A DNA stretch of 64,000 nt from Oegoconia quadripuncta (GCA_949316235.1 OX438751.1:15996801-16060800); one strand, 5' to 3'; shown: positions 1 to 13,579, counted from the first letter of the stretch. Made by a program: numbers and translations. Notes: a model not told the origin generated them from the sequence alone.

Positions 1-114
1 TAATAAATAATATAAAATGTCTATTTTCCTAGTCTTTTTTTCTGTGCCTCCTTACAACACAACTGTAATCATTTCACCAGGGTTAAAAACTATTTTCATT
101 TAAAAAAACCATAC

Positions 115-430
115 CTCCTCCTCAGTGCATTCACCAGCACGTTTGTCCAGATCAATGTCGGCCTTCTTCAGGACAATGTTCGAATATCTGCGTCCGACTC
201 CTTTGATAGCGGTCATAGCAAACATAACCTTACGTTTGCCATCAATATTCGTATTCATAATACGAAGAATATGTTGAAACTTGTCGGGGATTACGAGCGA
301 CTGAAACAAACACTAAATTGAATCTTTGTCGATAAAATATATAAAAAATAATATTACAATCGTCTGTAACTAGTATATTAGACAGCAATATTGTATTAGG
401 ATTCAATTATAATACACAGATTAATACCAT
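115..430 (-). CDS. RpS18: Ribosomal protein S18 (uS13), 5' part, partial at left edge
   Basis: Small-subunit ribosomal protein of the 40S head. The exon at 115-300 encodes 62 codons beginning [16 protein letters not shown] and containing [20 protein letters not shown], the strongly conserved N-terminal half of S18. It is bounded on the minus strand by an acceptor ending TTTGTTTCAG (to 301) and a donor GTATGG (from 114), both phase 0. The family normally starts with Met directly before SLVIP, so the initiator must sit alone in an upstream exon. The best candidate is ATG at 428-430, immediately followed by a GTATTAAT donor, giving a 127-nt intron. A pyrimidine run near 515-525 (CCTTTC on the minus strand) could be the terminal-oligopyrimidine start typical of ribosomal protein mRNAs; this is weak. 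The remaining exons lie left of position 1. Identity is very secure; the single-codon first exon is inferred. Confidence 0.9.
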
Positions 431-1314
431 TTCGGTGGATTTTAACAACCACAAATGCTCAAGACTCGACACCAAAACATGAAAGATCGTCCCTAGTGTT
501 GCCTGTTGCGTTCCTATGAAAGGCCTAAAATGTTACAAAATGTTCTTATTAATTGACAAGACTATTACATAGGTACAATAATAAGCTACCTAAATAACAT
601 GATCCAAAGTTACAATAAAATTAGTTACGGAGACTACCAATTTCCGTGAAAGCACAGAATTAATATAGTATGGTAAAAGTTCCACGAAGGATCGAAAAAT
701 TCCGAAATCAAAACAAAAGTTGTGCGCTGCTGTTTTTTTTGTCCTCCAAGGGTGCGTTCATGCACGCGGCTAAAAATTTTGACCTACTTCGGGCATCCGG
801 AACGGGCCATTAGATGAATCAAATGAAGTCACTAAAGGAATCTACTGCTAGAAATTACAAATGTGTAAGGGCCACATCACAACCATAGAGGAATAACACT
901 ACCCGATCACAACCAAGTATTATAATTGACTAGTCACATTTTTTTGGGGAAGTGGCAACCCTAAAGAGAAGCTTTAAAAAATTCTAAAGAAGCGGTTACT
1001 TCAGCAGTGACTGTGTTTAATGTACAATGGCACTAATTATTACCTTTGGGCTCCAAGTACACTGGGATATTAAGCCCCGCATATAATACAATCACAAATC
1101 CGACGTGTACATAGGTTGATATTCGAAATGCTCTTGCGTATTTTTACAATATAAAAAATAAACAGGAAATAGTTCTAATTTGACCTGTAATTTATAAAAT
1201 TTTGAGTACATCATTTAAACCAAACTTATGTATAAAGTAAGTTAAATAAAAATTGTAAACATTTGAGAATGAGTCGAAATCTTAATGCTTGCTTTATTAT
1301 AGCCCTTAAGGTTT
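431..1314. other. RpS18 upstream region, no gene seen
   Basis: AT-rich DNA between the putative RpS18 start and the first inverted repeat. It should contain the RpS18 5' UTR and promoter. I see no coding potential and no recognisable repeat. Confidence 0.5.
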
Positions 1315-2050
1315 AGATAGACATGCTAGTAAGTAGCACGAAAGCATGCTATTCATGAGCAAGTGCTATCTAGTGGCATGTGTGTCGAACCATTATCTAG
1401 TATCGAGCATGTTTATATGAGCATGCTTGCAAATCGATAGACGTTCCATTTTTGGGCATGCTACCTGAGGCGAGGGTAGGAGGGGGCGTGCTCTAAGCAC
1501 GTTTGAACAGGTTTGCTTTCGAGCATTCTAGTATCGTCAGTTGTTAATTGCCTGCACGTCTTCGCGACAAAAAAGCACGGCGGGATGACCCAATTAGACA
1601 TTAAATTCTTGTTTATTCTTCTCTTTTTCGTCCTTAATGACAGAACTTTTTGATGTATGTCTATCTCTACCATATAGGTACAGATCATGACGGTAATAGT
1701 CAAACAGAATTGAGTATTCTGGAAATAGATCAATGCAATAATAAAACTTAAACCGTTTCATTTTCGGCTACCAGTAGCAATTGAGGCAAACGAGCCGAGG
1801 GAAATAGCTAGGATCACAGATGCTAGGATGGAGGCCATTTGTCCCTTTCTTATGCTTGGCACTACAAAATATAAACGAATTTAGCAGTTCGGTAGGTCGC
1901 TTCTAAAAATACTTTTATTTATTTCGAAATTTGGATTTTTTGTTTTGCACACATTTTGCTGCTAAACCCCAGATTGACTCGATTCTTGTTCCAATGCTCA
2001 GGTTGGATGGAAGATATCTCTTAAAGAGATAAGTCCACCTTTGTAACTTC

Positions 2051-3148
2051 TAATTGGCTTTCAGTTTTTTTTAGTTTAAGTGATAATTTGTTAAACAGCT
2101 GTTGGTTTTCCCAACAAAATAAAATAGATAGACCTGAAATGTCATGCCATGACATAAGAGATCTCTCTTAAAGAGATAAGTAAACTTTTGTACGTGACCT
2201 AATTGTTTGTACTCTGTTATTGTAATATTTTAGTGCAATAAAGAATATTAAAAAAAATTACATTAGCTTTAGGGTATGAATTATGTACGGAGAGAAATAA
2301 TATTAGTTTTCATTTAAAAAACCCCTTGCAATTTGAATATTTTCGAAATAGTTTTAGTGACAAGCTTCTGTTTTAGACTAATTACTATTACATCCATGAG
2401 ACTGGCAGCCGTGTGAGATTAATTAGCAATTTGTCAAGTCTTCAAAGTCTTCAAGTCAAGTATTTGATGCAACAATTTATACCATTTTAACTGAAATTTC
2501 AGCAAAACCACACATAAAAATTAAACATGTGACTTTAATTATAGTAGGTACCTATAGTACCCATTTATTTTTGACTTGTTTGGATACCTCACAAGAAAAG
2601 GACAAACGGCACCTGTTCTCGCTATTTCCCTCGGTTTGGTTTTTCGGCACGGTTACTCAATCAGCAAAAGTATGATTTTATTCAGTTCAGTGCCGCAACG
2701 TCTATGGTTTTTCCCATACGAAATACAAGTGTACGGATTGCTTGCTTAAAAGCATGCTCATTCAGGAGCATTGTCAAAATTTGCATGCTTATTGCAGCAA
2801 ATGTATTATACTAGCAAATGTATCGGTTCATCAGCATGCTCATTTTAAAGATGAATGAATTTTATGAATGTTTTGTAGCATGCTATTATAGTATTTAATA
2901 ATAAATTATACTCTATAATAAAATAACCTAATACTGCTGTAACCCGGTTGTGTTTTAGATTGGCGATGCAATTTTCAATTAAATAATTTTTTCCAACCGC
3001 TCTGTGATTGTTTTTATTAAGTTTTAAGTAGGTTCTATCAGTGGAAACCTAATTGGCTTACGGTTTTTTTTTAATTCAAGTGATTATTTGTTAAACAGCT
3101 GTTGGTTTTCCCAAGAAAATAAAATAGAATAGACCTGAAATGTCACGA
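2051..3148 (+). repeat. Pair of about 95-bp direct repeats (2051-2145, 3049-3148)
   Basis: Both copies run from AATTGGCTT through TTAAACAGCTGTTGGTTTTC to GACCTGAAATGTCA in the same orientation, about 1.0 kb apart, with scattered mismatches. They lie within the inverted-repeat block. They may be two insertions of one short element or a local duplication; the pattern does not decide between them. Confidence 0.6.
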
Positions 3149-3468
3149 CACGAGATGAGCATGCTCTTGAACATTTGTTAGTAATAAGCATGCTAGTTTT
3201 GAGCATGCGCCTGAATGAGCATTGTATTTAAGCAAACAAATCGGTACACTTGCTATTTCGTTCACGAAGAACCATTGACGTGACGGGATTAAACTGAATA
3301 AAATTATACTTTTGCTTGTAATGCAATAAATCCAAAAAGTTCTGTCATCAAGGAAGCATAGAGAAGTAAAAACAAGAATTGGGTCTCTAATGAAGAATGT
3401 TACTAGGTACGCAACTGGCTTAAATCTTTGTCCCTGTAGAGCTTGTATGTATACAAATACACTAGTTT

Positions 3469-3780
3469 TTGTTTCATTCTATATGTTATATTGTTATGTG
3501 CATTGTTATATGCAAAAAAAATATAACCTTATTCGCTAAAAATAGTGATAGGCACAATGTTAATACAAGGAATAAGAACCAGTTATCCGTCTACGTTAGC
3601 CGACCTCACAAAGTTAGTAAATCGTTCAAAGGGCTATGTATACGCTTTTATAATAAGGTTCCAGTAGACATTCAAAATTTGCCTTTAAATAAATTGAAAG
3701 CAATCATAAAACAGAAATTATTAGCAAAAGGCTATTATAAAATCACTGACTATTTGAATGACAAGCAAGCATGGACATAG
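3469..3780 (+). pseudogene. LINE ORF2 C-terminal fragment
   Basis: An open frame of about 100 codons whose second half (NTRNKNQLSVYVSRPHKVSK, then FKGLCIRFYNKVP and KGYYKITDYLNDKQAW before the stop) resembles the C-terminal tail of insect non-LTR reverse transcriptase proteins, where a conserved FYN-x-(I/V)P block precedes a KGYY...DYL end. No endonuclease or RT core is present upstream, so this is a 5'-truncated, dead copy. The first 25 or so codons look non-coding. The downstream sequence to about 3900 is T/A-rich and may be its 3' UTR. Confidence 0.6.
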
Positions 3781-4245
3781 CTATCTTATTATTCATATAA
3801 TTATGCTTTGTTAATGAGCCGTAAATTTAAAGGTAATATTAACAGTGACGTTTTCAAGTGATAATTTTATCCTATGAAATAAAATATTTTGATTTTTTTT
3901 ATCTGAAAGCCTGAGATTTAGTAGTACGATTTTACAGACATTTAAAGTTCTCCTACAAATCCCACCAGCATGCGCGATTTAAAAATGTGGCGTCATATTC
4001 CGACGCTAGTGCTCGCTCGAAGTATCGAAATATTTTTACCATACGAAAAATATTTTTTATTTTCTACAAAGAATACGTAGACATAGTAAAGAAAATTAGT
4101 GAACATTTTTCATTGGGTCACTGGCGGAAACATTTTTGGCGTGCATGCACGAACAATTGAGCAATGGTTGCAATTGAGCAACGTCACTAGGTAGCACTTG
4201 CTCATTAATAGCATGCTTTCGTGCTACTTACTAGCATGTCTCTCT

Positions 4246-4659
4246 GTTAGGCTTTATAATTTGTGCTTTCTGTATCATATCAGTTCAAGAGCATGGTAAT
4301 TTTAAACATACTCTCATAAGCATGCTTTGCAGCATGCTATTAGCATGTCTATCTGTACTTTTTAATTCCAGAATTCCGTTGTATGAATTCTGGGGTGAAA
4401 GACATTGAATAGGTTGGGAATAGTAGAAAGAGAGAAGAAGAGTGCCGAGGTGTTCGCCAGACATACTTTGGACAGGCAAAACTAAAAAATGCTAAAAAAA
4501 ATTAGTTTAAATTTTTGACAGTTACAATGGAAATGGAAGTACCTATATCATTGTGGCAACACTTTGTGTGAGTGTTCTTTCGCCGTGTGCCGGTTTCTTC
4601 ATTTTTACGGATCCGTTTAACTAATTTAGATTGAGTGTAAGTTAGAACAATATAATACG
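4246..4659. other. Importin-beta upstream flank
   Basis: The left part still carries AGCATGC repeats (to about 4350). The right part, 4500-4659, directly precedes the importin-beta start codon and should hold its 5' UTR and promoter. No TATA box or initiator stands out. Confidence 0.4.
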
Positions 4660-7600
4660 ATGCACGCGGAAACAGCGTTAACACTAATACAAATATTGGA
4701 AAAGACTATATCCCCAGGTAAGCTGTAGTATTTCTATCACTACGAGCATGGCGCTTTCTTCTGCTTGTCAACTTGCTGACTGTTATCGCTTTGCTTTTGA
4801 TTGTAGAAAGAAATTCGATCAGCAAAATTATAAATTAATTATGACCAATTCAACGTTATCTATTCAGTGTCTCTTAAGTGATCTAAGGTGGTTTTTTATG
4901 GTAGCTCGTAAACGAAGTAAAAGACGTGATATGAACTTAGCTGTCATGTAAACCGAAATTTCTAGTGCCTCTTGTTATTGAACTCCAATCCTCATTTAAT
5001 AGCATCCGTAACAAGTTCACTAACGTAATTGTTAGAATTCTAAATAGTTATCCTCCTTGTTGAAACTCTTGGAACATATTGCGATTTGAAGGTTAGCTGT
5101 TGCCTGTGATAGTCTTTGTAATAACTAGTCTGATCTTGGAAAGAATGAATCACATCACAATGAATATATTACTATTTTTCAAGATGATCATAATTTTATG
5201 TTTATTTTCAAGTTTCTTTTGATAATATTGCCAAAACATAAAATGTTTGAAATCAAAGGCTCATAATCATGTCAACCACAGGACATCCAAAAGTTCAATA
5301 TACAAAATCATTCAAGGTTCATCATTTTCAAGATAAAAATTAATATTACAGATCGAAATGAATTGGAAGCGGCAGAAAAATATCTCGACCATGCTGCGGT
5401 CGCCAACTTCACTACATTCATCAAAATGCTGTCGGATGTGCTGGTGCAGGGTGGGAACAGCCAGGTGGCGAGGATGGCTGCGGGGTTACAGCTGAAGAAC
5501 CACCTCACCTCTAAGGATCTCACACTGAAACAGCAATATCAACAAAGATGGCTTGCTTTGCCTGAGGATATTAGACTCTACATTAAAAAGAATGTAAGTT
5601 TAATACTTCTATATTAATTATAAACTTTAATATTATATAATTAAAGTTAACACAAACAAAACAACACAAGGGCAACAATAGTTTACTATTCAAATAAAAT
5701 AATATGAAATTATCTAATGAGTAAAACAACTACTACACAAACCACACACACTACACATTTGTTCAAAATGCAAAAATATAAGGTCTAACAAAATTAACCT
5801 GACAAACATTGCAGAGTCCCCCTTGGGATCTTCAAGTCTAGAGTGAATAGGCATTTACTGGGTGCGCGTGATACATCTTCGGCTACGTCGTCACTTGAGG
5901 TGACGTCCATCAGGTGAGATTGTAGTCAAACGCGAAACCAGTTTTTAATAAAAAAAAAGAGTGTAAGTATAGGATGTACCCATTACCAATAAAATTAAAA
6001 TAAAACATTAAAGTTAACAGATTTTATTCAAAAAAATAAAATTTAGAAATGTAAATTTTGCGAGTTGGGCCTTAATGGCCCTGCGCTCTAAGTACTTTTC
6101 CACAACACACAAACAAGTGCCAGGGTATCTTTGAAGATGCTTGATAAAACAATTGATTTTTCTCATTGATAAAACAAGGTACAATCGTAACGAAGTAAGT
6201 CTGTTAATGTGATTAAAAGGCTCCTCTACACGATATATAAAATTGTTGTAACCTTTCTTGATTGTACATGATTTATTGAAAAGAGACAAACCCTCTGAGT
6301 TTCTCGCTAGCTCTTCTCAGTAGTGGTCGCGTTCCGAGCTAGTGGTAGTTTAAAAACAAATGACGTTCATAAGTGCATATTGTATTGCCTACATGAATAA
6401 ATGATTTTCATTTCATTTTCATTATTTTCATTTGCACTTACATTTAATTTTTTTAATCTGAAACAAAATTTTGAAGGCTAGTTTTTTCAGTGAATTATAT
6501 GTCATATTATTATATTTTATTGTCATGTACATGCAATAGCAAAGTTTGTCGGGTTAATTTTGTTAGACCTTATATAATCACCAATCAACTGACTTAAAAA
6601 GGTAAATTATAATGATACTGAAAAGCTATTACTCGTTTACTTGTAGTATACCTATCATTATCAATGCAGATCATAATACAAATCAATTTAAAAACAAAAA
6701 AATTTAATATGAAGCATACTATATGGACTTATAGACAGAGACATAAACATTAAACTAACATGACATTATTAAATACATTGTTTCCTAAACCTAACACACC
6801 CTCATCATTCAATCCTACATATGGCTGCTCAGCAGTTACCTATATGTAGGGCTGGGTATGCTCGAAATGAAACATTATTTCATCCATGCATGCATTCCCA
6901 CACACACATACTAATTCTGGTACATTTGTATATCAAGTTTTCTAGTAATTACAAAATGTCAAAGAATCTTCAAAAATATATTTCCAGATTTTAACAGCCA
7001 TAGGCACAGAGAGTAATCGGCCTAGTTCAGCGGCTCAGTGTGTGGCGTACGTCGCTGTAGCAGAACTCGCAGTTGGACAGTGGAATGACCTAATTCCCAT
7101 GCTTGTTGAAAATGTTGTTAATGTCCAGTCAACGGAACTCAAAAAAGAAGCTACATTAGAGGCTATTGGTAATATATTCACAAATATTTCCCTGTTAGGA
7201 TAGTAATATGTGAAATAGATACTACACACAAAATGTACTACAGGCACAATGTACAATACAAAACACTGGGCTTATGCTCAAGAAAGAAAGTTTACAGACA
7301 GCCCTTACTGAATTTCTTGATCAAAAGGAAATTGAGCTGATCTGTTGGTTATTTTTTTACATCTCATCTGAAAAAAAAAGGAAAGCGGCTTAAATATTAC
7401 TGATAGTAAATTTTACTGAAAGGCAACATAGAAAACATTGTTTTTAAAATTAAGTAAAACTGCATTCAAAGCCTTCCGAAAACTAGCTACCAAGTAACAG
7501 TCAGTCAGAGGGTCAATAAACTTTGAATTAAGAATGTTTAATGAAATGATAATTAAATCACAATAAAAATACATAAAATTAGTGTTACATTGCATGCTTA

Positions 7601-10600
7601 TGAAATGTGCAAGTCATCATATTATTATATGCTAGTCATATCTACAGTTACATTAATTGACTGTAGATAGTTGGGAAAAAATTGTTAAGTGCACACATAC
7701 TTATAATACTAAGAGTAGTCTGAACTTAAGTTCTTGATTCCCAATGATTCAATTCACAAGGTGAACTGGCAACAGGGGGTGCCAGCGGGTTTGCAAAGGT
7801 TAATCAATATACCATGTTTAGGCTTTGATGGTTATGGAAATGTATTTAAATAGGTTAATTTTATTAATGAGGTCATGAAATTCTTATATAATTGTTGAAA
7901 TTTTCAATGTGCAGGCCTAACAAAAATTGTGTTAACATCTCTTTCCACCGATACCACCGCCACCAGGTTCACTTGTTGTAGCAATCCACATGTTTATATA
8001 ACTTAGGATTATAAATTACTTATAACATTATATTATAACAGTATAGGAAATCTATGATTTTAACATTCGCACATGTCAAACTGAAATGTCGTGCTTGGTT
8101 ACATATCTAGTTTCACTAGCTGTTTAAAAACCACAAAAAACATTGTTGGGCTTGCCCTATTTTGAAACCCTAGGCATGCCACTGGTTTGAGGCATGCAAA
8201 GACTTTACCATACATACATTAAATATAAACATTTACATATTAACAGAGATAGCTGATGCTGCATACAACATTAGCTTAAATGCGAAAACTGAATGAAAAG
8301 CATCCCAATCATATCATAATCCTTACTTCAATTAATTTTTTCCTTACATTCGGACATTTACCTATCATTTTGTCCAAATAAGTAAATAAAAATCGTTATT
8401 TTGTAGGTACACACGGTACACTTAAAATTAGTCAGTTTTCTAAGTCCATTTCCTGTCCGCCATTTGTAAAAGTTTCATAAGCAATAGTGCTTATTGCATT
8501 CTTTTCTAAGCGCAGATTATGCGCCTATCACGAATGCGCGTTCTCTATTTTTTAGGTGCTATCATGCCATCATTCACCCGAATGGTGATCAGATGTGTTG
8601 CGGATTCTGCCATGGTATTAAAATCTCGAAAAAATTTTTACTATCGTTTGCGAAATATTAAGTTTTAAGGTGCAAATTTTAGTTAAGAGTCAAGTGTCGT
8701 CGTCGTCCCTCTCTGGCGACACGGTTGTTTTTGATATGTGAAAAATTCGTGTCCTTGAAGACAGTTTATTAATATGTTCTGTTGTTTTAGTTTTTTTCAT
8801 AGTAACATTTACTATCTTTAATATGTATGGTACTTTCCTCAATCAACCGCCTTTTTTCACATAGTTAATTTAATTTTAATAAACATGTATGCATATTGTG
8901 TTCAGCATGTGATAAGAATCTAATGTTTTCTTGTATTAATAGATAAAATGAAGAATCCCAACATTCCATCCTGAATATTTATTATTTAATTTAATATTAC
9001 AATTCAAACTACTTGAAATAGAAATTAAAAAAATACATTTACATAACTTTATACTTCAGGATACATTTGTCAAGAGATTGATGCTGAAGTATTGACAGAA
9101 CAGAGCAATCCCATTCTTACTGCTATCATTCATGGTATGAGGTCCACTGAACCCAGCAATCATGTTCGTCTGGCTGCCACGCAAGCACTCCTCAATTCTT
9201 TAGAGTTCACCAAAGCTAACTTTGATAAAGAAAATGAAAGGAATTTCATAATGGAAGTAGTTTGCGAAGCAACACAGTCCAGCGATATGAGGATTAGTGT
9301 TGCTGCTCTACAATGCTTAGTGAGTATTGCAAAGTTAAAATTCATTTGCATTTTGTACATACAATTTAAAAAATGTGACAAACATGTTGTAGGTTAAAAT
9401 ACTTTCTCTGTACTACCAATACATGGAGCCATACATGGGCCAAGCTTTATTCCCCATCACTCTTGAAGCCATGAAGTCTGACGTTGATGAGATATCCTTG
9501 CAAGGTATCGAATTTTGGTCTAACGTCAGTGATGAAGAAATAGATCTTGCCATTGAAGAAGCTGAAGCAGCAGATGCTGGTAAATGTACATTACATACTC
9601 TCTATATTTATTAATCTTTCTTTCTACATTGTTTTAATACCTCATCCTCTTATTTAGGTCGCCCACCAGTACGAACTTCAAAATTCTATGCCAGAGGTGC
9701 ATTACAGTATCTTGCACCAGTACTTATGCAGAAATTAACAAAACAAGATGACACTGATGATGAATTAGAATGGAACCCATCAAAGGCTGCTTCTGTGTGC
9801 CTAATGCTTCTCTCAAATTGCTGTGAAGATGATATTGTACCTCATGTTTTACCTTTCATTAACTCAAATATAAAAAATGAAAACTGGCGGTATAGAGAAG
9901 CTGCTTTAATGGCATTCGGTTCCATTTTAGGCGGGCTTGAAGCTAATACTCTGAAACCATTAGTGGAGAAAGCTATGCCTACTTTAATCGAAGCTATGTA
10001 TGATTCCAGTGTGGCTGTAAGAGATACAGCTGCTTGGACTTTTGGCAGGATTTGTGAGATTGTTCCTGAAGCAGCTATTAATGAAACTTATCTGAAGCCT
10101 CTCCTTGAAAGTCTTGTCAATGGTTTAAAGGCAGAACCTCGTGTCGCTGCCAATGTATGCTGGGCATTTACTGGCCTAGCAGAAGCTGCATATGAAGCAG
10201 CTGACCTTGGAGATTCCAATCAACCCAAAACATATTGCATGTCCAACTACTTTGATTTTATTGTCCAGCGCCTACTTGAAACCACTGACCGCCAAGATGC
10301 AGCGCAACATAATTTAAGGTCTGCTGCTTATGAAGCACTCATGGAAATGGTTAAAAACTCGCCCACTGACTGCTATGTTACTGTTCAAAAGACTACAATG
10401 GTTATTTTGGAGCGACTGCAGCAGGTTCTGCAGATGGAGAATCACATTGCAAGTCAAGCCGACCGCTCTCAGTTCAATGACCTTCAGAGTCTATTGTGCG
10501 CCACTCTGCAATCTGTACTCCGAAAAGTAACGCCTGAAGATGCCCCTCAAATATCTGATGCTATTATGACTGCTTTACTGACAATGTTTGCTGGCAATGC

Positions 10601-13579
10601 AGGAAAAGCAGGTGGTGTCCAAGAGGATGCCCTCATGGCCGTATCTACATTGGTCGAAGTTTTGGGGGAAGGTTTTCTTAAATACATGGATGCTTTCAAG
10701 AGATATCTCTATGTGGGTCTTAAAAATCATCAGGAATATCAAGTATGCATAGCAGCAGTTGGGCTAACTGGTGATATTTGTAGGGCTCTAAAAAGTAAGG
10801 TAAGTTAACAACTAACTAGTTAACAGTATTTTGTATATTTGGAATTATTGAATGATTCTTTGTATACAGTTGGACCTGGATCAAGAAGGGTAACGTGTAG
10901 CTTTTTCTTGTGAAAATAATGAATGAATGAATCGAACCGTCTAAATGTATAAGATTATTTCGCATTTTCTGAAAGTTTGAAACACATTGGTTGATCTACG
11001 TTTCTTATCGAATGTATTTTTGTAAATCTACAACTTCTCTCTATGGCGTTTAATTTTTCGAAAATCTGGATGCAGAAGTAATTTATCCTAAAAGTTTAGG
11101 TTAGGCTCGAGTACGATTTCTTGTAGCTACAGTGCTTGTGTTTAGGTCTGTAGATGGCTGGTTATGCGGGAGTCATCACCCTCCCAATTACAACTTTTCA
11201 TCCTTTATAATGATTTCGTTTTTCAGGTGCTACCTTATTGTGATGAAATAATAGTTCTCTTATTGGAAAATCTCGGGGATCCGTCTATACATCGCTCAGT
11301 GAAACCACAGATCTTATCTGTCTTTGGTGATATTGCTCTCAGCATTGGTTCTGATTTCGCCAAATATTTCGATGTGGTCATGCGAATGTTGATGCAGGTA
11401 ATAACTCAGATTTTATCGTCGTAAATAAAATGAAATAAAACATATAGTCGTAGTCTACTAACTTATATAGCGTAAAACATATAGTAGTTATGCGTTATTC
11501 CAGGACGTAATCTATCTGTATGTCAAATTTTATCCAAAATCAATTTTTTTTTGACTTTATAATATTCGTGAGAAAAACATCATGATTTATATTTTCATCA
11601 CTATTTGTAGGCTAGCAACGCTCAAGTGGATCGCAATGATTATGATATGATGGAATATTTGGGCGAACTGCGCGAGAGTGTGCTGGAAGCCTACACTGGA
11701 ATCATACAAGGACTGAAGGGTGCTGGTGGAGAGGTTTGTGTTAAATGTTTATTTATACATTTATTTAGTTGTAAATTTATAATGCAAATGTAAGTAATAA
11801 GGATGAACAGACACCATTACATTTCTTACCGTTTACCTAATTACAAATACAAATTATCTTATTACAAATACATATTCCTCAATTATATAGACTCAAGCTA
11901 AGGTCCGGATTATTCTATCTCAAACCACCAGAACACAATAATGCTATTTTGAAATGACTGTTTGATGGCTAACATCCTGGCGTTGGCGTAGATTTGTAAA
12001 AAGCAAATTAATATTATTGGAAGCTTAAACCTAACTATACAAAGCTAGTGTAAACCTAGATCTTCATAGTTAACATAATAAAAAACATGGAAAAATTCGA
12101 AAATCCCCGAATGAATGAATGAATGAAATATTTATTTGCCAGAATAGGGTCCGAGCATAATAATATCTTCCAGGGCTTTTATGTTAAAAGTTAAAGATCG
12201 ACAGCCAATTTCCATCAAACAGCTAAGAATCTTCTTACAAACTTTTCAAATCTGTTCAGCCGTTTTGGCGCTATAATGCCACACACAGATTGCCACGTTA
12301 AGGTTTAGGGGGTGGAACACGTTTTGCTCTTTTATATGGCGAACGATTTGATGATACACAAGCAAATTGCTAATTAGAATATTTCTTTCAATTGGTATTA
12401 CTTAGTTATCGGTTTGTGAAAAATAACCATAACCTAAAATGATGATGCTATTACTATGGATAACTGGATAACTAGATAACTGATAAACATACATAAAAAT
12501 TTATATAAACATTTATGCCTCGGGAATATTCGTATTCATCACACAAGTATTTAACTCTAGCTGGCTTCGAACCCGCAATCGTTGTCGTCGTCGTCACTAT
12601 CCCAATCGATCGTCCGATGAATGGGATTGTAAATTGATACTGAGTAGTCATAGACGAATACATAGTATATTACTGCGTATGGACCGGGTCTTTGAAATAA
12701 TCAAAATGGCACCACTTCATTGGTGTTAACACTAGAGTGTGGAACCAATGGGAAGTCAGTCATACACCGACTTCATTCGAGAGCTGATTATAAAAAAATG
12801 CATCACTCACCACAGAAAAGTGACCAAAAAACATGCCAGTACGTATTACTCGTCAAACTCATATTTATTAAACAATATTGAAATTTTTTCTTGAATTTTT
12901 ATGTGACCGACGTATGGGTTGTTACCACAGACTAAAAAATTTTGGTTTGTGCACGGTGGTTTGAACATTTATTTTTAGCAGCCCTATTAGTTCTTAAGGA
13001 TCCTAAGAGATGGCACTGTTTTATCCACTAAGAAAAGTGCGAAATAGATTTGTTTGTTTCTACCATATCTAAAGCATATAAATCAATGCGAGTAGTGGTA
13101 TCACGACAAGCAGTGTATGTACAATAAGTAATGAGTAGACATTAATCTGGTTTATGACGCGTAATGAAAGTTTTGAAAATGCCCAATAAGTATACCAGAC
13201 GTAATTAATACCATTCCAGACACGGCCTGACGTCGCTCTGGTGGAGCCGCATGTCCAGTCCATCGTCAACTTTATGATCCAAGTGGCTTGCGAGCCGGAG
13301 CGCACGGACGGCCACATGTCCGTGATCGCGGGGCTGACTGGTGACCTGTGCACCGTGTTCGGACAGCGAGTGTTGCCACTACTAGAGACCCGACCGCTGC
13401 TGGACTTGCTGCAGGTCGCCCGTCGCTCCCGTACCCCCCGCACGAAGGCCCTTGCTAATTGGGCCACTAAGGAAATTCGCAAGCTCAAACAGCAAACACC
13501 GCTCACTAGCTGGTTAGTAATTAATTTTTTTATCAATAAGAGAGCAAATATATTATTTGTCGCAAGTAATGAATTCTAA
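4660..13579 (+). CDS. Importin subunit beta-1 (karyopherin beta-1), complete, 9 coding exons
   Basis: HEAT-repeat nuclear import receptor that carries importin-alpha/cargo through nuclear pores and releases it on Ran-GTP; ortholog of human KPNB1 and fly Ketel. Coding exons by consensus splice sites and phase: 4660-4717, 5352-5593, 6988-7168, 9060-9319, 9393-9579, 9658-10799, 11227-11397, 11611-11733, 13220 to the end. The start reads [19 protein letters not shown], then the importin N-terminal block with [18 protein letters not shown]. Further landmarks are [33 protein letters not shown], the acidic loop [11 protein letters not shown] (exon 6), [16 protein letters not shown] and, near the end, [13 protein letters not shown]. 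Reading exon 9 straight to TAA at 13577-13579 gives 907 residues with an unconserved hydrophobic tail; AATAAA follows at 13607. Splicing at the GTTAGT donor at 13513 would instead give about 885 residues, closer to the family length. Introns carry old repeat fragments. Confidence 0.96.
5814..5960 (+). pseudogene. LINE 3'-end remnant in importin-beta intron 2
   Basis: A short frame reads [20 protein letters not shown] through LEVTSIR to a stop at about 5912, followed by an A-rich end near 5950. This resembles the last residues and 3' end of a non-LTR retrotransposon protein. Nothing upstream belongs to it, so it is a 5'-truncated insertion. Confidence 0.5.
6050..6430 (+). mobile_element. Degraded LINE 3' fragment in importin-beta intron 2
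   Basis: The segment ends in CTACATGAATAAATGATTTT followed by repeated ATTTTCATTTC, the look of a LINE 3' UTR with its short tail repeat. Upstream, 6050-6290 is riddled with stops. The GTGGTCGCGTTCCGA box at about 6320 is a word I associate with lepidopteran LINE 3' regions; that is recollection, not a search result. Confidence 0.45.
7169..9059 (+). other. Importin-beta intron 3, no gene seen
   Basis: 1.9 kb intron between GTAATA at 7169 and the acceptor ATACTTCAG ending 9059. AT-rich, with no convincing coding frame on either strand and no clear mobile element. Confidence 0.5.
12110..12620 (-). mobile_element. Retroposon fragments in importin-beta intron 8
   Basis: A short GAAT tandem repeat at 12110-12130 abuts ATTTATTTGCCAGAATAGG, which read on the minus strand looks like a LINE 3' end followed by its tail repeat. 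At 12470-12600 the minus strand carries GCGGGTTCGAAGCCAGC, a pol III B-box-like word, followed by TACTTGTGTGATGAATACGA, which suggests a tRNA-derived SINE. Both calls are weak and rest on motif appearance only. Confidence 0.35.

Larger units (their letters stand above)
1315..4245. repeat. Nested inverted-repeat element block, AGCATGC-rich
   Basis: The 61 bases at 1315-1375 reappear inverted at 4185-4245 with only a few changes (shared core CATGCTAGTAAGTAGCACGA). Inside lies a second inverted pair, 2663-2790 against 3185-3316, and a weaker one, about 1790-1855 against 2593-2640 (core CGAGGGAAATAGC). The word AGCATGC or GCATGCT recurs many times throughout, including outside the arms at 4318-4350. 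This looks like one or more non-autonomous foldback or TIR DNA elements inserted into one another. No transposase is visible and no clear target duplication was found. Confidence 0.65.

Noticed and set aside
1461..1733. 90-codon minus-strand frame
   Set aside because: Inside the inverted-repeat block, no domain, likely chance.
4738..4951. Open frame [20 protein letters not shown] in importin-beta intron 1
   Set aside because: It lies between a good exon 1 donor and exon 2 acceptor and has no recognised domain.
12540..12600. tRNA gene suggested by GGGTTCGAAGCC
   Set aside because: No cloverleaf could be drawn around it; at most a SINE-like B box.
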